Source of the DNA: an uncultured Alistipes sp.
GTDB lineage: Bacteria > Bacteroidota > Bacteroidia > Bacteroidales > Rikenellaceae
Length of the DNA: 43,774 bases
Assembly: GCA_937895825.1 (NCBI GenBank)
Contig: CALBKP010000134.1
Coordinates: 1-43,774 of the forward strand
Direction: 5' to 3'
Below, piece after piece: positions 22,939 through 31,719 of the stretch (position 1 is the first letter of the stretch; the number at the start of each line of letters is the position of its first letter). A model generated the notes under the pieces. That model ran no database searches. It had not been told where the DNA came from and saw only the letters and a program-made list of their open reading frames with translations. Both the position numbers and the translations under genes were made by a program.

Positions 22939-25890
22939 ATGAAACGATTTTTTGCTATTGTGATGCTACTATGCTTGGCCATGCCAGCAATGGCGCAGTC
23001 GGGAAAGATCACGGCTACGATTGTAGATGCAGAGACCAAGGATGGTATCATCGGAGCGATTATGGAGGTTGTGTCGTCGGATGGCGCACGACGCAAGCAC
23101 TCGGTGTCGGGAGCTAAGGGCTTAGTTACTGTTACGGGACTGGCCAGTGGCGACTATGATGTTAATATCACCTTTATTGGTTATGCTACGCAGAACCATA
23201 AGGTTACGGTGAGTGGAGTGAAGAACCTCGGTACTCTGGAGCTTGCCCCTGAGGCTGTGGCTATCGAGGCTGTGGTTAAGGAAGTGCAGGCTTTGCGTAC
23301 GTCGCAAAACGGCGATACGGTGGCATATAATGCCGCAGCCTTTAAGGTGGCTTCGGATGCCGATGTCGAGGGTCTTTTGAAGAAGATGCCCGGTATTACC
23401 ATATCGAATGGCTCGGTGGAGGCTCAGGGTGAGCAGGTCAAGAAGATTTTTGTGGATGGTAAGGAGTTTTTTGGTGAGGATGTGTCTACGGCACTTAACT
23501 CTCTTCCCGCGCAGGCTGTTGATCGCGTTGAGGTGTTCAACAAGTTGTCGGATAATGCCGAGTTCTCGGGTATGGACGATGGCGAGGGTTATAAGGCTAT
23601 CAACATTGTCACGCGTGAGAATATGCGCCAGGGTGTCTTTGGTAAGATCTACGGCGGCTATGGCTATCAGCCCGATACGGATGGTGGTGCTCCTGACCTT
23701 GCCTTTCAGAACGATGGAGTATATCAGCCAGAGATTGGTAGCGTAACATCGAATCACAAGTATAACATTGGAGGTAACGTCAACCTGTTCCATGGCTCAA
23801 GCCGTGTGTCGGTAATCGGCCTTTTGAATAATGTAAACCAGCAGAACTTCTCGTTCGAGGATATCCTCGGTGTGACGGGTGGCAGTGGCGGTGGCCCAGG
23901 CCGTGGTCGTGGCGTTGGTCAGTATATGGTGCGTCCGCAGAGTGGTGTGGCAAACGTCGGCTCTATCGGCGTGCAGTACTCGGATGCGTGGGGCGAGAAC
24001 GACAAGGTAAAGCTCAATGGCTCATACTTCTACAACGATACGAACACGAAGAACCGCAGCGTCTTGGAGAAGTGGTACGAGAGCCCATCGCCAGATGATG
24101 ACCTAATCCAGGTGGGTGAGTCCGAGACGCATAACTTTAACCACCGCTTCAATGCGCGTTTGGACTGGAACATTAACAAGAATATGTCGCTTATGTCGCG
24201 TACGAACTTCAGTTTCCAGGGTAATAACCCATTGAGCCAGCAGTATGGTGAGCTCTCGGGTGAGACAGCTGAGGATAAGGGACTTCCCTATGAGGTGTTG
24301 TACAATGGTTCGGAGGGGTCGTTGCGTGCATTTCGCTTTAGTGAGTTCTTGCAGTACCGTGTGAAGCTCGGCAAGGTAGGCCGTACACTCACCGTCGATG
24401 GCCGCTATGCTATCCGTAACACACCTAAGTCGTGGACTAATAGCTACTCAACGCTCGATACCTACGACGATGGAGGTCTATACTATCCCGACCTTCGATA
24501 TGTGCGCTCGTTAGCACCTGAAACCGAGACAGATATTAGCGCTAATGTGACATACACGGAGCCTGTGGCAAAGAACGCACAGGTAAGTATGCAGTATCGC
24601 TTTGACTATGAGGATCAGGAGCTCGAAAAGATGGCATATATCACTGGCGCAGAGTACGATATCACGGGCCTAACACCCGATGTGTCGCTTTCGTCGCTCA
24701 CCGACAGCCGTAGCATGGAGCATAGGGTAGGCCCTGGTTTCCGTTACTCGAAGGATCGTAATACCTTCATCGCCAATGTATACTATCAGCACTCTACGCT
24801 CGATGGTATGGTTAAGGGCGAGCATATCAAGCGCGGCTTTGACCACGTGACATACTTCGTGATGGGTAACGTGGCCTTCAACCCGCAGAACACAATCCGC
24901 GTATTTATCAACTCTTATACACATAATCCCGATGTGCGTAACTTGCAGGATATCTACGATGTGTCGAATGCTCAGTACATCTCGAAGGGTAATCCTAATC
25001 TTAAGTCGACGTACAACCATCGCCTGAATTTCCACTACGTGCGCTCGAATATCGAGAAGGGTCGTACCTTTATGTGGATGTTCTCGACGCAGTTGACGCA
25101 GGATTATGTCGGCCAGTCGATAATATATAATCCCAAGGCTGAGGATATGCCGGGTCTGCCGGAGAACGATGGCCAGACGTACAATCCTTTGCAGTACTCT
25201 ACGTACGAGAATATGAATGGCTATGCCAACCTTCGTACGCACATTAGCTATGGCTTTCCCATCGCACCCATAAAGTGTAACCTTAATGTGATGGCGGGCG
25301 TGAATTGGTCGCGTACACCCTCGAAGATTAATGGCGAGACGAATATCACGAGCAACCTCGGCTACGATGCCATGCTATCGTTGGGTAGCAACATTTCGGA
25401 GAATATAGACTTCACCGTGCAGTGGAATGGCTCGTTCAACGATGCTAAGCAGACACTATCGCGCAGTGGTAAGAACAACCAATACTTCAGCCATGTGGCA
25501 TCGGGAACCATAAAGTGGGTATTCTGGAAGGGCTTTACACTCACGGCGGCAGTCAATTATAACCAGTATATCGGCTTCACGGACGATTACAACGAGGATT
25601 ACCTTCTCTGCAACGTATACCTCGGTAAGAAACTCTTCAAGAACAAGCAGGGCGAGGTGCTTATCGGTGTTAATGACCTCTTGAACGAGAATACAGCCTT
25701 TGCACGTACCGTTGGTAGTGGTTACACGCAAAATTCATGGAATAGTACCATTGGCCGTTACTTTACCGTGCAGTTCAACTACAACTTGCGATACTTCGGT
25801 AAGAATGCATCTAAGGATATATCGAAGTACGAGGGTATGGATGTTAAATCGGGTGCAGCCTTTGGCCGTCCACCTATGATGCATCGTTAG
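22939..25890 (+). CDS. Outer-membrane beta-barrel protein with CarboxypepD_reg-like domain
   Basis: Large outer-membrane protein of 983 aa in the TonB-receptor-like group used by Bacteroidetes. The signal peptide is MKRFFAIVMLLCLAMPAMAQ. A carboxypeptidase regulatory-like domain (about 22-100, with GKITATIVDAETKDGIIGAI and the turn GDYDVNITFIGY) leads to a plug-like region (about 110-230: LKKMPGITISNG, VKKIFVDGKEFFGED). The rest is barrel strands. A Gly-rich loop (GGSGGGPGRGRGVG) interrupts near 315, and the C-terminus is FGRPPMMHR. No SusD partner or TonB box was seen, so it is better called OMP_b-brl-type than SusC. The neighbouring His-rich protein and two-component system suggest a shared stimulus, perhaps metal; that is inference. 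Confidence 0.82.
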   Translation: MKRFFAIVMLLCLAMPAMAQSGKITATIVDAETKDGIIGAIMEVVSSDGARRKHSVSGAKGLVTVTGLASGDYDVNITFIGYATQNHKVTVSGVKNLGTLELAPEAVAIEAVVKEVQALRTSQNGDTVAYNAAAFKVASDADVEGLLKKMPGITISNGSVEAQGEQVKKIFVDGKEFFGEDVSTALNSLPAQAVDRVEVFNKLSDNAEFSGMDDGEGYKAINIVTRENMRQGVFGKIYGGYGYQPDTDGGAPDLAFQNDGVYQPEIGSVTSNHKYNIGGNVNLFHGSSRVSVIGLLNNVNQQNFSFEDILGVTGGSGGGPGRGRGVGQYMVRPQSGVANVGSIGVQYSDAWGENDKVKLNGSYFYNDTNTKNRSVLEKWYESPSPDDDLIQVGESETHNFNHRFNARLDWNINKNMSLMSRTNFSFQGNNPLSQQYGELSGETAEDKGLPYEVLYNGSEGSLRAFRFSEFLQYRVKLGKVGRTLTVDGRYAIRNTPKSWTNSYSTLDTYDDGGLYYPDLRYVRSLAPETETDISANVTYTEPVAKNAQVSMQYRFDYEDQELEKMAYITGAEYDITGLTPDVSLSSLTDSRSMEHRVGPGFRYSKDRNTFIANVYYQHSTLDGMVKGEHIKRGFDHVTYFVMGNVAFNPQNTIRVFINSYTHNPDVRNLQDIYDVSNAQYISKGNPNLKSTYNHRLNFHYVRSNIEKGRTFMWMFSTQLTQDYVGQSIIYNPKAEDMPGLPENDGQTYNPLQYSTYENMNGYANLRTHISYGFPIAPIKCNLNVMAGVNWSRTPSKINGETNITSNLGYDAMLSLGSNISENIDFTVQWNGSFNDAKQTLSRSGKNNQYFSHVASGTIKWVFWKGFTLTAAVNYNQYIGFTDDYNEDYLLCNVYLGKKLFKNKQGEVLIGVNDLLNENTAFARTVGSGYTQNSWNSTIGRYFTVQFNYNLRYFGKNASKDISKYEGMDVKSGAAFGRPPMMHR

Positions 25891-25963
25891 TATATTGGCA
25901 CAATGACCACTTTACAAATGGGTTAATTAACAATTTTAAATTTATAGTGTAATAATTTTGTGG

Positions 25964-26000
25964 TGAGGGTGACTATTTCTGGGTCATCCTCATTTTGTTG
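25964..26000 (+). terminator. Terminator after the beta-barrel gene
   Basis: A 10-bp stem with one G-T pair, TGAGGGTGAC (25964-25973) with GTCATCCTCA (25983-25992), followed by TTTTGTTG. Confidence 0.75.
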
Positions 26001-26022
26001 TGTGGTGCTATACTTAAAAAAA

Positions 26023-26059
26023 TAGTAATTACTCACTACTAATTGCTAATTACTAATTA
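26023..26059 (+). repeat. Dispersed TAATTACT-type intergenic repeat, copy 3
   Basis: Contains TAATTACTCACTACTAATTG, then a further CTAATTACTAATT unit. It shares a perfect 20-mer with copy 1 (opposite strand) and lies just upstream of the secA promoter box. Confidence 0.75.
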
Positions 26060-26078
26060 AAACTTCAAAAAAAAATGT

Positions 26079-26087
26079 TATCTTTGC
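26079..26087 (+). promoter_or_regulatory. Bacteroidota -7 box of secA
   Basis: TATCTTTGC matches TAnnTTTGY. No good TTTG is found at the -33 spacing, where the dispersed repeat lies. The distance to the secA ATG is 49 bases. Confidence 0.5.
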
Positions 26088-26136
26088 GCGTTATATGTAT
26101 TATAGAGATATAGTAGGAGAAATATAGAGTAATATT

Positions 26137-29100
26137 ATGGATATTTTATCAAAGGTTATCAAACTATTCTTCGGCTCAAAGGCCGATAAGGATCGCAAGG
26201 AGATCACTCCCTATGTTGAGAAAATCAAGGCGATCTATCCCTCTATTTCGAAGCTCTCGAACGACGAGTTACGTGCGCGTTCAGCAGCCCTTAGCAAGGC
26301 TATTGCTGACTATATCGCCGAGGATGAGCAGAGCATCGTGAAGAACAAGGAGCTCTTGGAGCTCCCCGAGACATCGCTCAAGGATAAGGAGCGCATCTCG
26401 AAGGATATCGACGATACAACCAAGCGTATCGACGATAAGATTGAGGAGAAGCTCGAGGAGATTCTTCCCGAGGCCTTCGCCATTATGAAGGATACGGCAC
26501 GCCGTTTTGCCGAGAATGATGAGGTTGTTGTTACGGCTAACGAGTTCGATCGTAACCTCGCAGCCGAGCGTCAGGACCTGGTGCGTATTGAGGATGACAA
26601 GGCTATATATAGCTGCCAGTGGACAGCGGGCGGTAATGTCATCAAGTGGGATATGGTACATTACGACGTGCAGCTCTTTGGTGGTGTAGTATTGCATAAG
26701 GGTCGTATTGCCGAGATGGCTACGGGTGAGGGTAAGACCCTTGTGGCAACGCTCCCCGTGTTCCTTAACGCCTTGGCACATAAGGGCGTTCATGTTGTTA
26801 CAGTGAATGACTACTTGGCCCGTCGTGATGCCGAGTGGATGGGTCCTATGTATCAGTTCCACGGCCTTTCGGTGGCATGTATCGACAACACGCGCCCCAA
26901 CTCTGAGGAGCGTCGTCGTGCATATAACGCCGACATTACCTTTGGTACGAATAACGAGTTTGGCTTCGACTATCTGCGTGATAATATGGCCGGCGCACCC
27001 AAGGATCTTGTGCAGCGCAAGCACCACTTTGCCATCGTCGATGAGGTCGACTCGGTGTTGATCGACGATGCTCGTACGCCACTTATCATCTCTGGCCCTG
27101 TGCCTAAGGGTGGCGATCAGCTCTTCGCTGAGTTCCAGCCCTCGGCAAAGTATATCTACGACCTTCAGAGCAAGATGTCGTCGGCCGATGTTGCCGAGGC
27201 AAAGCGTCTCTACAACGAGGGTAAGCATGATGAGGCGGGCAAGCTATTGTTGCGCGCACACAAGGCTATGCCTAAGTATAAGGCGTTGATCAAGTTCCTC
27301 TCGGAACCAGGTGTTAAGGTGCTACTTCAGAAGACCGAGAATATCTACATGCAGGATAACGAGCGACGCATGCACGAGATTACCGACGACAACTTTGTTG
27401 TTCACGACGAGAAGATGAACTCGTTGATCCTCACGGATAAGGGTCATGAGGTGGCATCTAAGCGTTTCAACGAGGAGGGCTTCTTCGTATTGCCCGACAT
27501 CGGTGCTCGTATCGCTGAGCTTGAGAACGATAAGGAGCTCACGGCCGAGGAGCGTGCACAGAAGAAGGATGAGCTTCTGAGCGACTACTCGATTAAGGCT
27601 GAGCGTGTTCACACTATGAACCAGCTCCTTAAGGCATATTTCATGTTTGAGAAGGAGGTTGAGTACGTACTTATCGACAACAAGGTTAAGATCGTCGACG
27701 AGCAGACGGGACGTATCATGGAGGGTCGTCGTTACTCGGACGGTCTACACCAGGCTATCGAGGCTAAGGAGAATGTGAAGGTTGAGGATGCAACGCAGAC
27801 CTTCGCTACCATCACCCTTCAGAACTACTTCAGAATGTATCACAAGCTCGCTGGTATGACGGGTACTGCAGAGACCGAGTCGTCGGAGTTCTGGAGCATC
27901 TACAAGCTCGATGTTGTGGTGATTCCCACGAATAAGAAGGTTATCCGCGATGACCGCGAGGATCTTGTCTACAAGACCGAGCGAGAGAAGTATAACGCCG
28001 TGATTGCCGAGATCGAGAAGCTCGTGTCGGAGGGTCGCCCCGTGTTGGTGGGTACCACGTCAGTCGAGATTTCAGAGTTGTTGAGCCGTATGCTTAAGCT
28101 CCGCGGCATCAAGCATAATGTGTTGAATGCCAAGCAGCACCAGCTTGAGGCTCAGATCGTTGCCGAGGCCGGTCGCAGTGGACAGGTTACCATTGCTACC
28201 AATATGGCAGGTCGTGGTACCGATATCAAGCTCACGTCCGAGGTTAAGGAGCGTGGTGGTCTTGCCATTATCGGTACTGAGCGTCACGAGAGCCGCCGTG
28301 TAGACCGCCAGTTGCGTGGTCGTGCTGGTCGTCAGGGTGACCCAGGTTCATCACAGTTCTTCGTGTCGTTGGAGGATAAGTTGATGCGTCTGTTTGGCTC
28401 GGAGCGTATCGCTAAGCTTATGGATAAGATGGGCATCCAGGAGGGTGAAGTTATTCAGGCAGGCATGATGACTAACGCTATCGAGCGTGCTCAGAAGAAG
28501 GTCGAGGAGAACCACTTCGGCGTGCGTAAGCGTCTATTGGAGTACGACGATGTTATGAACTCGCAGCGTGAGGTTATCTATACACGTCGTCGTCACGCAC
28601 TGTATGGTGAGCGTATCGATATCGACCTCAACAACTTGCGCTACGACTATGCTATCAAGTTTGTCGAGGCACACGAGGGTTGCTCGTTCGAGGAGTTCAA
28701 GTTTGACCTGTTGCGTGAGGTCGCACTCGATACAACACTCCTTGAGGAGCAGTTCGACAAGATGAAGCCAAAGGAGATTATCGAGTCTATTGCCGCTGAC
28801 CTTAACGCCCTCTATGAGCGTAAGGCTAAGGCCTTTGCCGATATCGTGCGTCCTACGATGGAGAAGATCTACGAGGCTCACGCGGAGAATATGGGTATGC
28901 GTATTGCATTCCCCTTTACCGATGGCCGCTTGCGTTACTCTATCCCAGTGGAGTTGCAGAAGTGTAAGGATACGGATTGTGCAGAGATATATCGCGTATT
29001 TGCTAAGGTGGCATTGTTTACCACTATCGACGATGCTTGGCGTGAGCACCTCCGCGAGATGGATGATCTACGCCAGAGCGTTCAGAATGCTACATACGAG

Positions 29101-29436
29101 CAGAAGGATCCATTGTTAATCTATAAGCTTGAGTCGTTCCAGCTCTTCTCGAAGATGTTGGAGGATATCAACCGTGATGTTCTTGCCCTGCTCAATAAGG
29201 CATACCTCCCCGTTAGGGAGAATAACCCCGACACGGTGCAGCAGGCTCGTGAGCAGAAGTCGAAGATCGACGTGAACAAGCTTCAGGCTTCGCGTATGGC
29301 CGCTGCCGCTGCTGCGGGTCAGGGTGATAAGGGTAAGACTGCACCTATCAAGGTCGACAAGTCGGTGGGTCGTAACGATCCATGCCCTTGTGGTTCGGGT
29401 AAGAAGTATAAGCACTGCCACGGTAAGATGGCGTAA
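26137..29436 (+). CDS. secA: Protein translocase ATPase SecA
   Basis: Motor ATPase that pushes preproteins through SecYEG, 1099 aa, longer than the E. coli protein by about 200 residues. Walker A MATGEGKT spans 194-201, and the DEAD-type box DEVDSVLIDDARTPL spans 302-316. A long insertion at about 345-420 (SADVAEAKRLYNEGKHDEAGK and on) is the expanded segment found in Bacteroidetes SecAs. Motor II motifs (ATNMAGRGTDIKL, ESRRVDRQLRGRAGRQGDPG) are intact. The C-terminus has the zinc motif C1083-P-C1085 with C1094-H1095 for SecB and lipid contact. dCMP deaminase follows after 19 bases. A -7 box lies upstream. Confidence 0.97.
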   Translation: MDILSKVIKLFFGSKADKDRKEITPYVEKIKAIYPSISKLSNDELRARSAALSKAIADYIAEDEQSIVKNKELLELPETSLKDKERISKDIDDTTKRIDDKIEEKLEEILPEAFAIMKDTARRFAENDEVVVTANEFDRNLAAERQDLVRIEDDKAIYSCQWTAGGNVIKWDMVHYDVQLFGGVVLHKGRIAEMATGEGKTLVATLPVFLNALAHKGVHVVTVNDYLARRDAEWMGPMYQFHGLSVACIDNTRPNSEERRRAYNADITFGTNNEFGFDYLRDNMAGAPKDLVQRKHHFAIVDEVDSVLIDDARTPLIISGPVPKGGDQLFAEFQPSAKYIYDLQSKMSSADVAEAKRLYNEGKHDEAGKLLLRAHKAMPKYKALIKFLSEPGVKVLLQKTENIYMQDNERRMHEITDDNFVVHDEKMNSLILTDKGHEVASKRFNEEGFFVLPDIGARIAELENDKELTAEERAQKKDELLSDYSIKAERVHTMNQLLKAYFMFEKEVEYVLIDNKVKIVDEQTGRIMEGRRYSDGLHQAIEAKENVKVEDATQTFATITLQNYFRMYHKLAGMTGTAETESSEFWSIYKLDVVVIPTNKKVIRDDREDLVYKTEREKYNAVIAEIEKLVSEGRPVLVGTTSVEISELLSRMLKLRGIKHNVLNAKQHQLEAQIVAEAGRSGQVTIATNMAGRGTDIKLTSEVKERGGLAIIGTERHESRRVDRQLRGRAGRQGDPGSSQFFVSLEDKLMRLFGSERIAKLMDKMGIQEGEVIQAGMMTNAIERAQKKVEENHFGVRKRLLEYDDVMNSQREVIYTRRRHALYGERIDIDLNNLRYDYAIKFVEAHEGCSFEEFKFDLLREVALDTTLLEEQFDKMKPKEIIESIAADLNALYERKAKAFADIVRPTMEKIYEAHAENMGMRIAFPFTDGRLRYSIPVELQKCKDTDCAEIYRVFAKVALFTTIDDAWREHLREMDDLRQSVQNATYEQKDPLLIYKLESFQLFSKMLEDINRDVLALLNKAYLPVRENNPDTVQQAREQKSKIDVNKLQASRMAAAAAAGQGDKGKTAPIKVDKSVGRNDPCPCGSGKKYKHCHGKMA

Positions 29437-29455
29437 CACGTAAACGACTGCTACG

Positions 29456-29887
29456 ATGGGATATAAGGAGCAAAAACAGCGTCAGTTTGACATCCGCTAT
29501 TTGCAGATGGCGCGCGTATGGGCCGAGAACTCATACTGCGTGCGTCGCAAGGTCGGAGCGCTGCTTGTGAAGGATAAGATGATTATCTCGGATGGTTATA
29601 ATGGTACACCAGCGGGCTTCGAGAATATTTGTGAGGATGATATGGGAAAGACTAAGCCCTACGTCCTGCATGCCGAGGCTAATGCAATTACGAAGGTGGC
29701 AAAGAGTGCGAACAACTGCGATGGCTCGACGCTCTACGTCACAGCCTCGCCTTGCATCGAGTGTGCCAAGCTTATCATCCAGGCGGGCATACGGCGTGTT
29801 GTCTATGCCGATCCCTATCGTAACGATGATGGCATTGAGCTACTGCGTAAGGTTGGTATCGAGTGTGTGCAGCTCGACGTGAAGTAG
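29456..29887 (+). CDS. Deoxycytidylate (dCMP) deaminase
   Basis: Zinc enzyme converting dCMP to dUMP for thymidylate synthesis, 143 aa, cytosolic. The zinc and proton-shuttle motif HAEANAI is at 72-78 (H72 zinc, E74 catalytic) and the second zinc motif SPCIEC at 98-103 (C100, C103). DGYNGTPAGFENICED (46-61) is the substrate-contacting loop of dCMP deaminases, which separates it from cytidine deaminase and tRNA adenosine deaminase. It is close to ComEB in form. The gene starts 19 bases after secA and probably shares its transcript. The large palindrome at 29902-29951 follows the stop. Confidence 0.92.
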   Translation: MGYKEQKQRQFDIRYLQMARVWAENSYCVRRKVGALLVKDKMIISDGYNGTPAGFENICEDDMGKTKPYVLHAEANAITKVAKSANNCDGSTLYVTASPCIECAKLIIQAGIRRVVYADPYRNDDGIELLRKVGIECVQLDVK

Positions 29888-29901
29888 TTGGCCGATGGTC
29901 G

Positions 29902-29951
29902 ATATATAAGTTATGGGTGTCACCAACTGGTGACACCCATAACTTATATAT
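29902..29951. terminator. Perfect 24-bp palindrome between convergent genes (bidirectional terminator)
   Basis: Arms 29902-29925 and 29928-29951 are exact reverse complements separated by two bases. The centre is GGGTGTCACC, AAC, TGGTGACACCC and the AT-rich base is ATATATAAG. It lies 15 bases past the dCMP deaminase stop and 17 bases before the stop of the convergent minus-strand gene. The A/T ends supply U-rich tails for both directions. Confidence 0.75.
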
Positions 29952-29967
29952 TGCCTTGGTCGTGTAG

Positions 29968-30927
29968 CTACTTTGTTGCACGCTCCTGCATTGCCAATAG
30001 TTTCCTTGCGAGCCTACATTCAGCGCATCTACTGCGCTCGCAATACTCTCGTGATAGCTGAATCAGTGCTTGGCTGTCGATGGCTGTCTTTGCTATGTTA
30101 TCATGGCTGTTCCACACCTTTGTATAGCGGTTTACCTCCGCAGGTATAAGCTCCAATAGTTGTATAGCACTATTTATCATGGCATCCGACCCGATAAATT
30201 TGCCGTAGGCGTACTTCATCGGAACAACAAGGTTGATGCCCATGATGTCGCTCTTGAAACTTCCCATACGACGTGCTGCACTCGTGGTGTCGCTATGTGG
30301 CAGGAAGTTCATCACCCAGTAATCGGATGCTTGGCCAGAGAATAGATTGTATATATCGCGACGCTTGTTGCACTCGATGATGTTCTGCATAGTGATCATG
30401 TTGTTATGCAGACATGCGGCAATCTGCGCGATGCGAAGTGTGGGGTGGTTGTTTAGGTATATGCCCGATAGCTGCCAGTCGCTTGGGAGCATGGGCGTTA
30501 TGTCGTACTTAGCAGCCAGGTGGTCGAACTCATGACGTAGGTAACTGACGTATTCATCATCGCCGTAGATGTCAAGTAGGCCGGCAGCGCCCAAAAGCAA
30601 TGCTTCGATGCTCTTCAGCGAGCTATTCTCACGCATTATCGTCTGGTAGGTGACAATGCGTGCAAGACGCTCGGCCGCCATACGGTTTTGTGTGCCGCCG
30701 AGAAAACGAAAGAGGATGATGAGGAGTGTCTGCGACCAGTCGCCAGATGTTGATCTTAGTACCTCGGTGATGTCGTTACACTTACGCAACAGACGCTCGT
30801 GCGTAAGGCTACTCATAAGACCATAACGCCACAGCGGTTGAAGTAGGGTAATGTAGTGGCTACACTCACTCCATTTACGCCCCTCGATAAGCCTCTCGAG
30901 GGTTATGTTGTGCTCCGTGCTCGACAT
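29968..30927 (-). CDS. DUF2851-family protein lacking the N-terminal domain
   Basis: Protein of unknown function, 319 aa. From about residue 40 it follows the DUF2851 pattern: LLRKCNDITEVLRSTSGDW, then a LARIVTYQTIM helix, SIEALLLGAAGLLD, NNHPTLRIAQIAACLHN, and a C-terminal Cys cluster YCERSRCAECRLARKLL. Family members I know are about 420 aa and begin with a domain carrying GPDF and VEIH motifs; neither is present. An in-frame TAG lies three codons upstream of the ATG, so the missing domain is not encoded just ahead. Either this lineage has a short form or the gene lost its 5' third. It follows the MIP18-type gene after 13 bases and ends near the palindrome. Confidence 0.7.
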   Translation of the reverse strand: MSSTEHNITLERLIEGRKWSECSHYITLLQPLWRYGLMSSLTHERLLRKCNDITEVLRSTSGDWSQTLLIILFRFLGGTQNRMAAERLARIVTYQTIMRENSSLKSIEALLLGAAGLLDIYGDDEYVSYLRHEFDHLAAKYDITPMLPSDWQLSGIYLNNHPTLRIAQIAACLHNNMITMQNIIECNKRRDIYNLFSGQASDYWVMNFLPHSDTTSAARRMGSFKSDIMGINLVVPMKYAYGKFIGSDAMINSAIQLLELIPAEVNRYTKVWNSHDNIAKTAIDSQALIQLSREYCERSRCAECRLARKLLAMQERATK

Positions 30928-30940
30928 CCAACTCTAAGGG

Positions 30941-31261
30941 CTAAAGGAGGTTAAGCTCTAAGAGAGCCTCTTCCGACATCATCGACTTATCCCACTGAGG
31001 CTCGAACGTCAGGGTGATATTCACCTTCTCCACGCCCTGAATTTTGCTAACCTCGCGGTGAATGTCGGCAAGCAACATATCGGCCATAGGGCAGTTTGGA
31101 GCCGTGAGTGTCATGATAATATCGGCCGTACCCGATGGGTCGTAGTTGATCTCGTAGATAAGACCGAGATCGTAGATGTTTACCGGAATCTCGGGGTCGT
31201 ATATGTTTTTCAGCGTGAGAACGATGTTTTTCTCAACGCCAAGAATCTCTTCTGGTGTCAT
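30941..31261 (-). CDS. MIP18/DUF59-type iron-sulfur assembly factor
   Basis: Small cytosolic protein of 106 aa from the MIP18 (DUF59) family, which helps mature iron-sulfur proteins (SufT/PaaD-like). The family signature YDPEIPVNIYDLGLIYEI is at 21-38, followed by the TAPNCPMADML segment with the conserved Cys57, and a C-terminal VNITLTFEPQWDKSMMSEEA. It follows sufE in the same minus-strand operon with a gap of nine bases, so the pairing with an iron-sulfur assembly protein supports the role. No other suf genes are in the window. Confidence 0.9.
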   Translation of the reverse strand: MTPEEILGVEKNIVLTLKNIYDPEIPVNIYDLGLIYEINYDPSGTADIIMTLTAPNCPMADMLLADIHREVSKIQGVEKVNITLTFEPQWDKSMMSEEALLELNLL

Positions 31262-31270
31262 ACTTGCGAC

Positions 31271-31696
31271 TTAGTGGTTTTGTGTTTGTGTGAAAATCAT
31301 TGCATCGAGCTTCATCTGCTGAACCATGGCTCTAAGACCGTTGCTACGCGTGGGCGATAGGTTCTCGCTAAGGCCAATCGCGTCGATAAAGTATAGGTCG
31401 ATATGTGCTACCTCCTCGGGTGTACGGTCGCTCATCACTCTGATTAGGAGAGCGATGATACCCTTGGTGATGATGGCATCACTGTCGGCCGTGTATATTA
31501 CCTTGTCGTCGCGTAGCTCCGATGCTACCCAAACGCGTGACTGGCAACCCTCGATTAGGTACTTATCCGTACGTTTCGCAGGGTCAATGGCGGGGAGGGA
31601 GTCTGACAGACTGATAAGATAGTCGTACTTGTCGAGCCAGTCGTCAAACATCGAGAACTCCTCGATGATGGCCTCCTGTATTTGATCTGTTTTCAT
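31271..31696 (-). CDS. sufE: Sulfur acceptor SufE
   Basis: Accepts persulfide sulfur from a SufS-type cysteine desulfurase and hands it to the iron-sulfur scaffold. It has 141 aa. ATG 31696 is chosen over the in-frame GTG one codon earlier. The acceptor cysteine lies in LIEGCQSRVWV (C51, same position as in E. coli SufE). The N-terminal helix (IIEEFSMFDDWLDKYDYLISL) and the C-terminal RSNGLRAMVQQMK helix match the family. It lies between a phosphatase-like gene and the MIP18-type gene; the two iron-sulfur genes probably work together while the rest of the operon looks unrelated. Confidence 0.93.
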   Translation of the reverse strand: MKTDQIQEAIIEEFSMFDDWLDKYDYLISLSDSLPAIDPAKRTDKYLIEGCQSRVWVASELRDDKVIYTADSDAIITKGIIALLIRVMSDRTPEEVAHIDLYFIDAIGLSENLSPTRSNGLRAMVQQMKLDAMIFTQTQNH

Positions 31697-31719
31697 CACT
31701 ATTGCGTGTTAATTTTACA

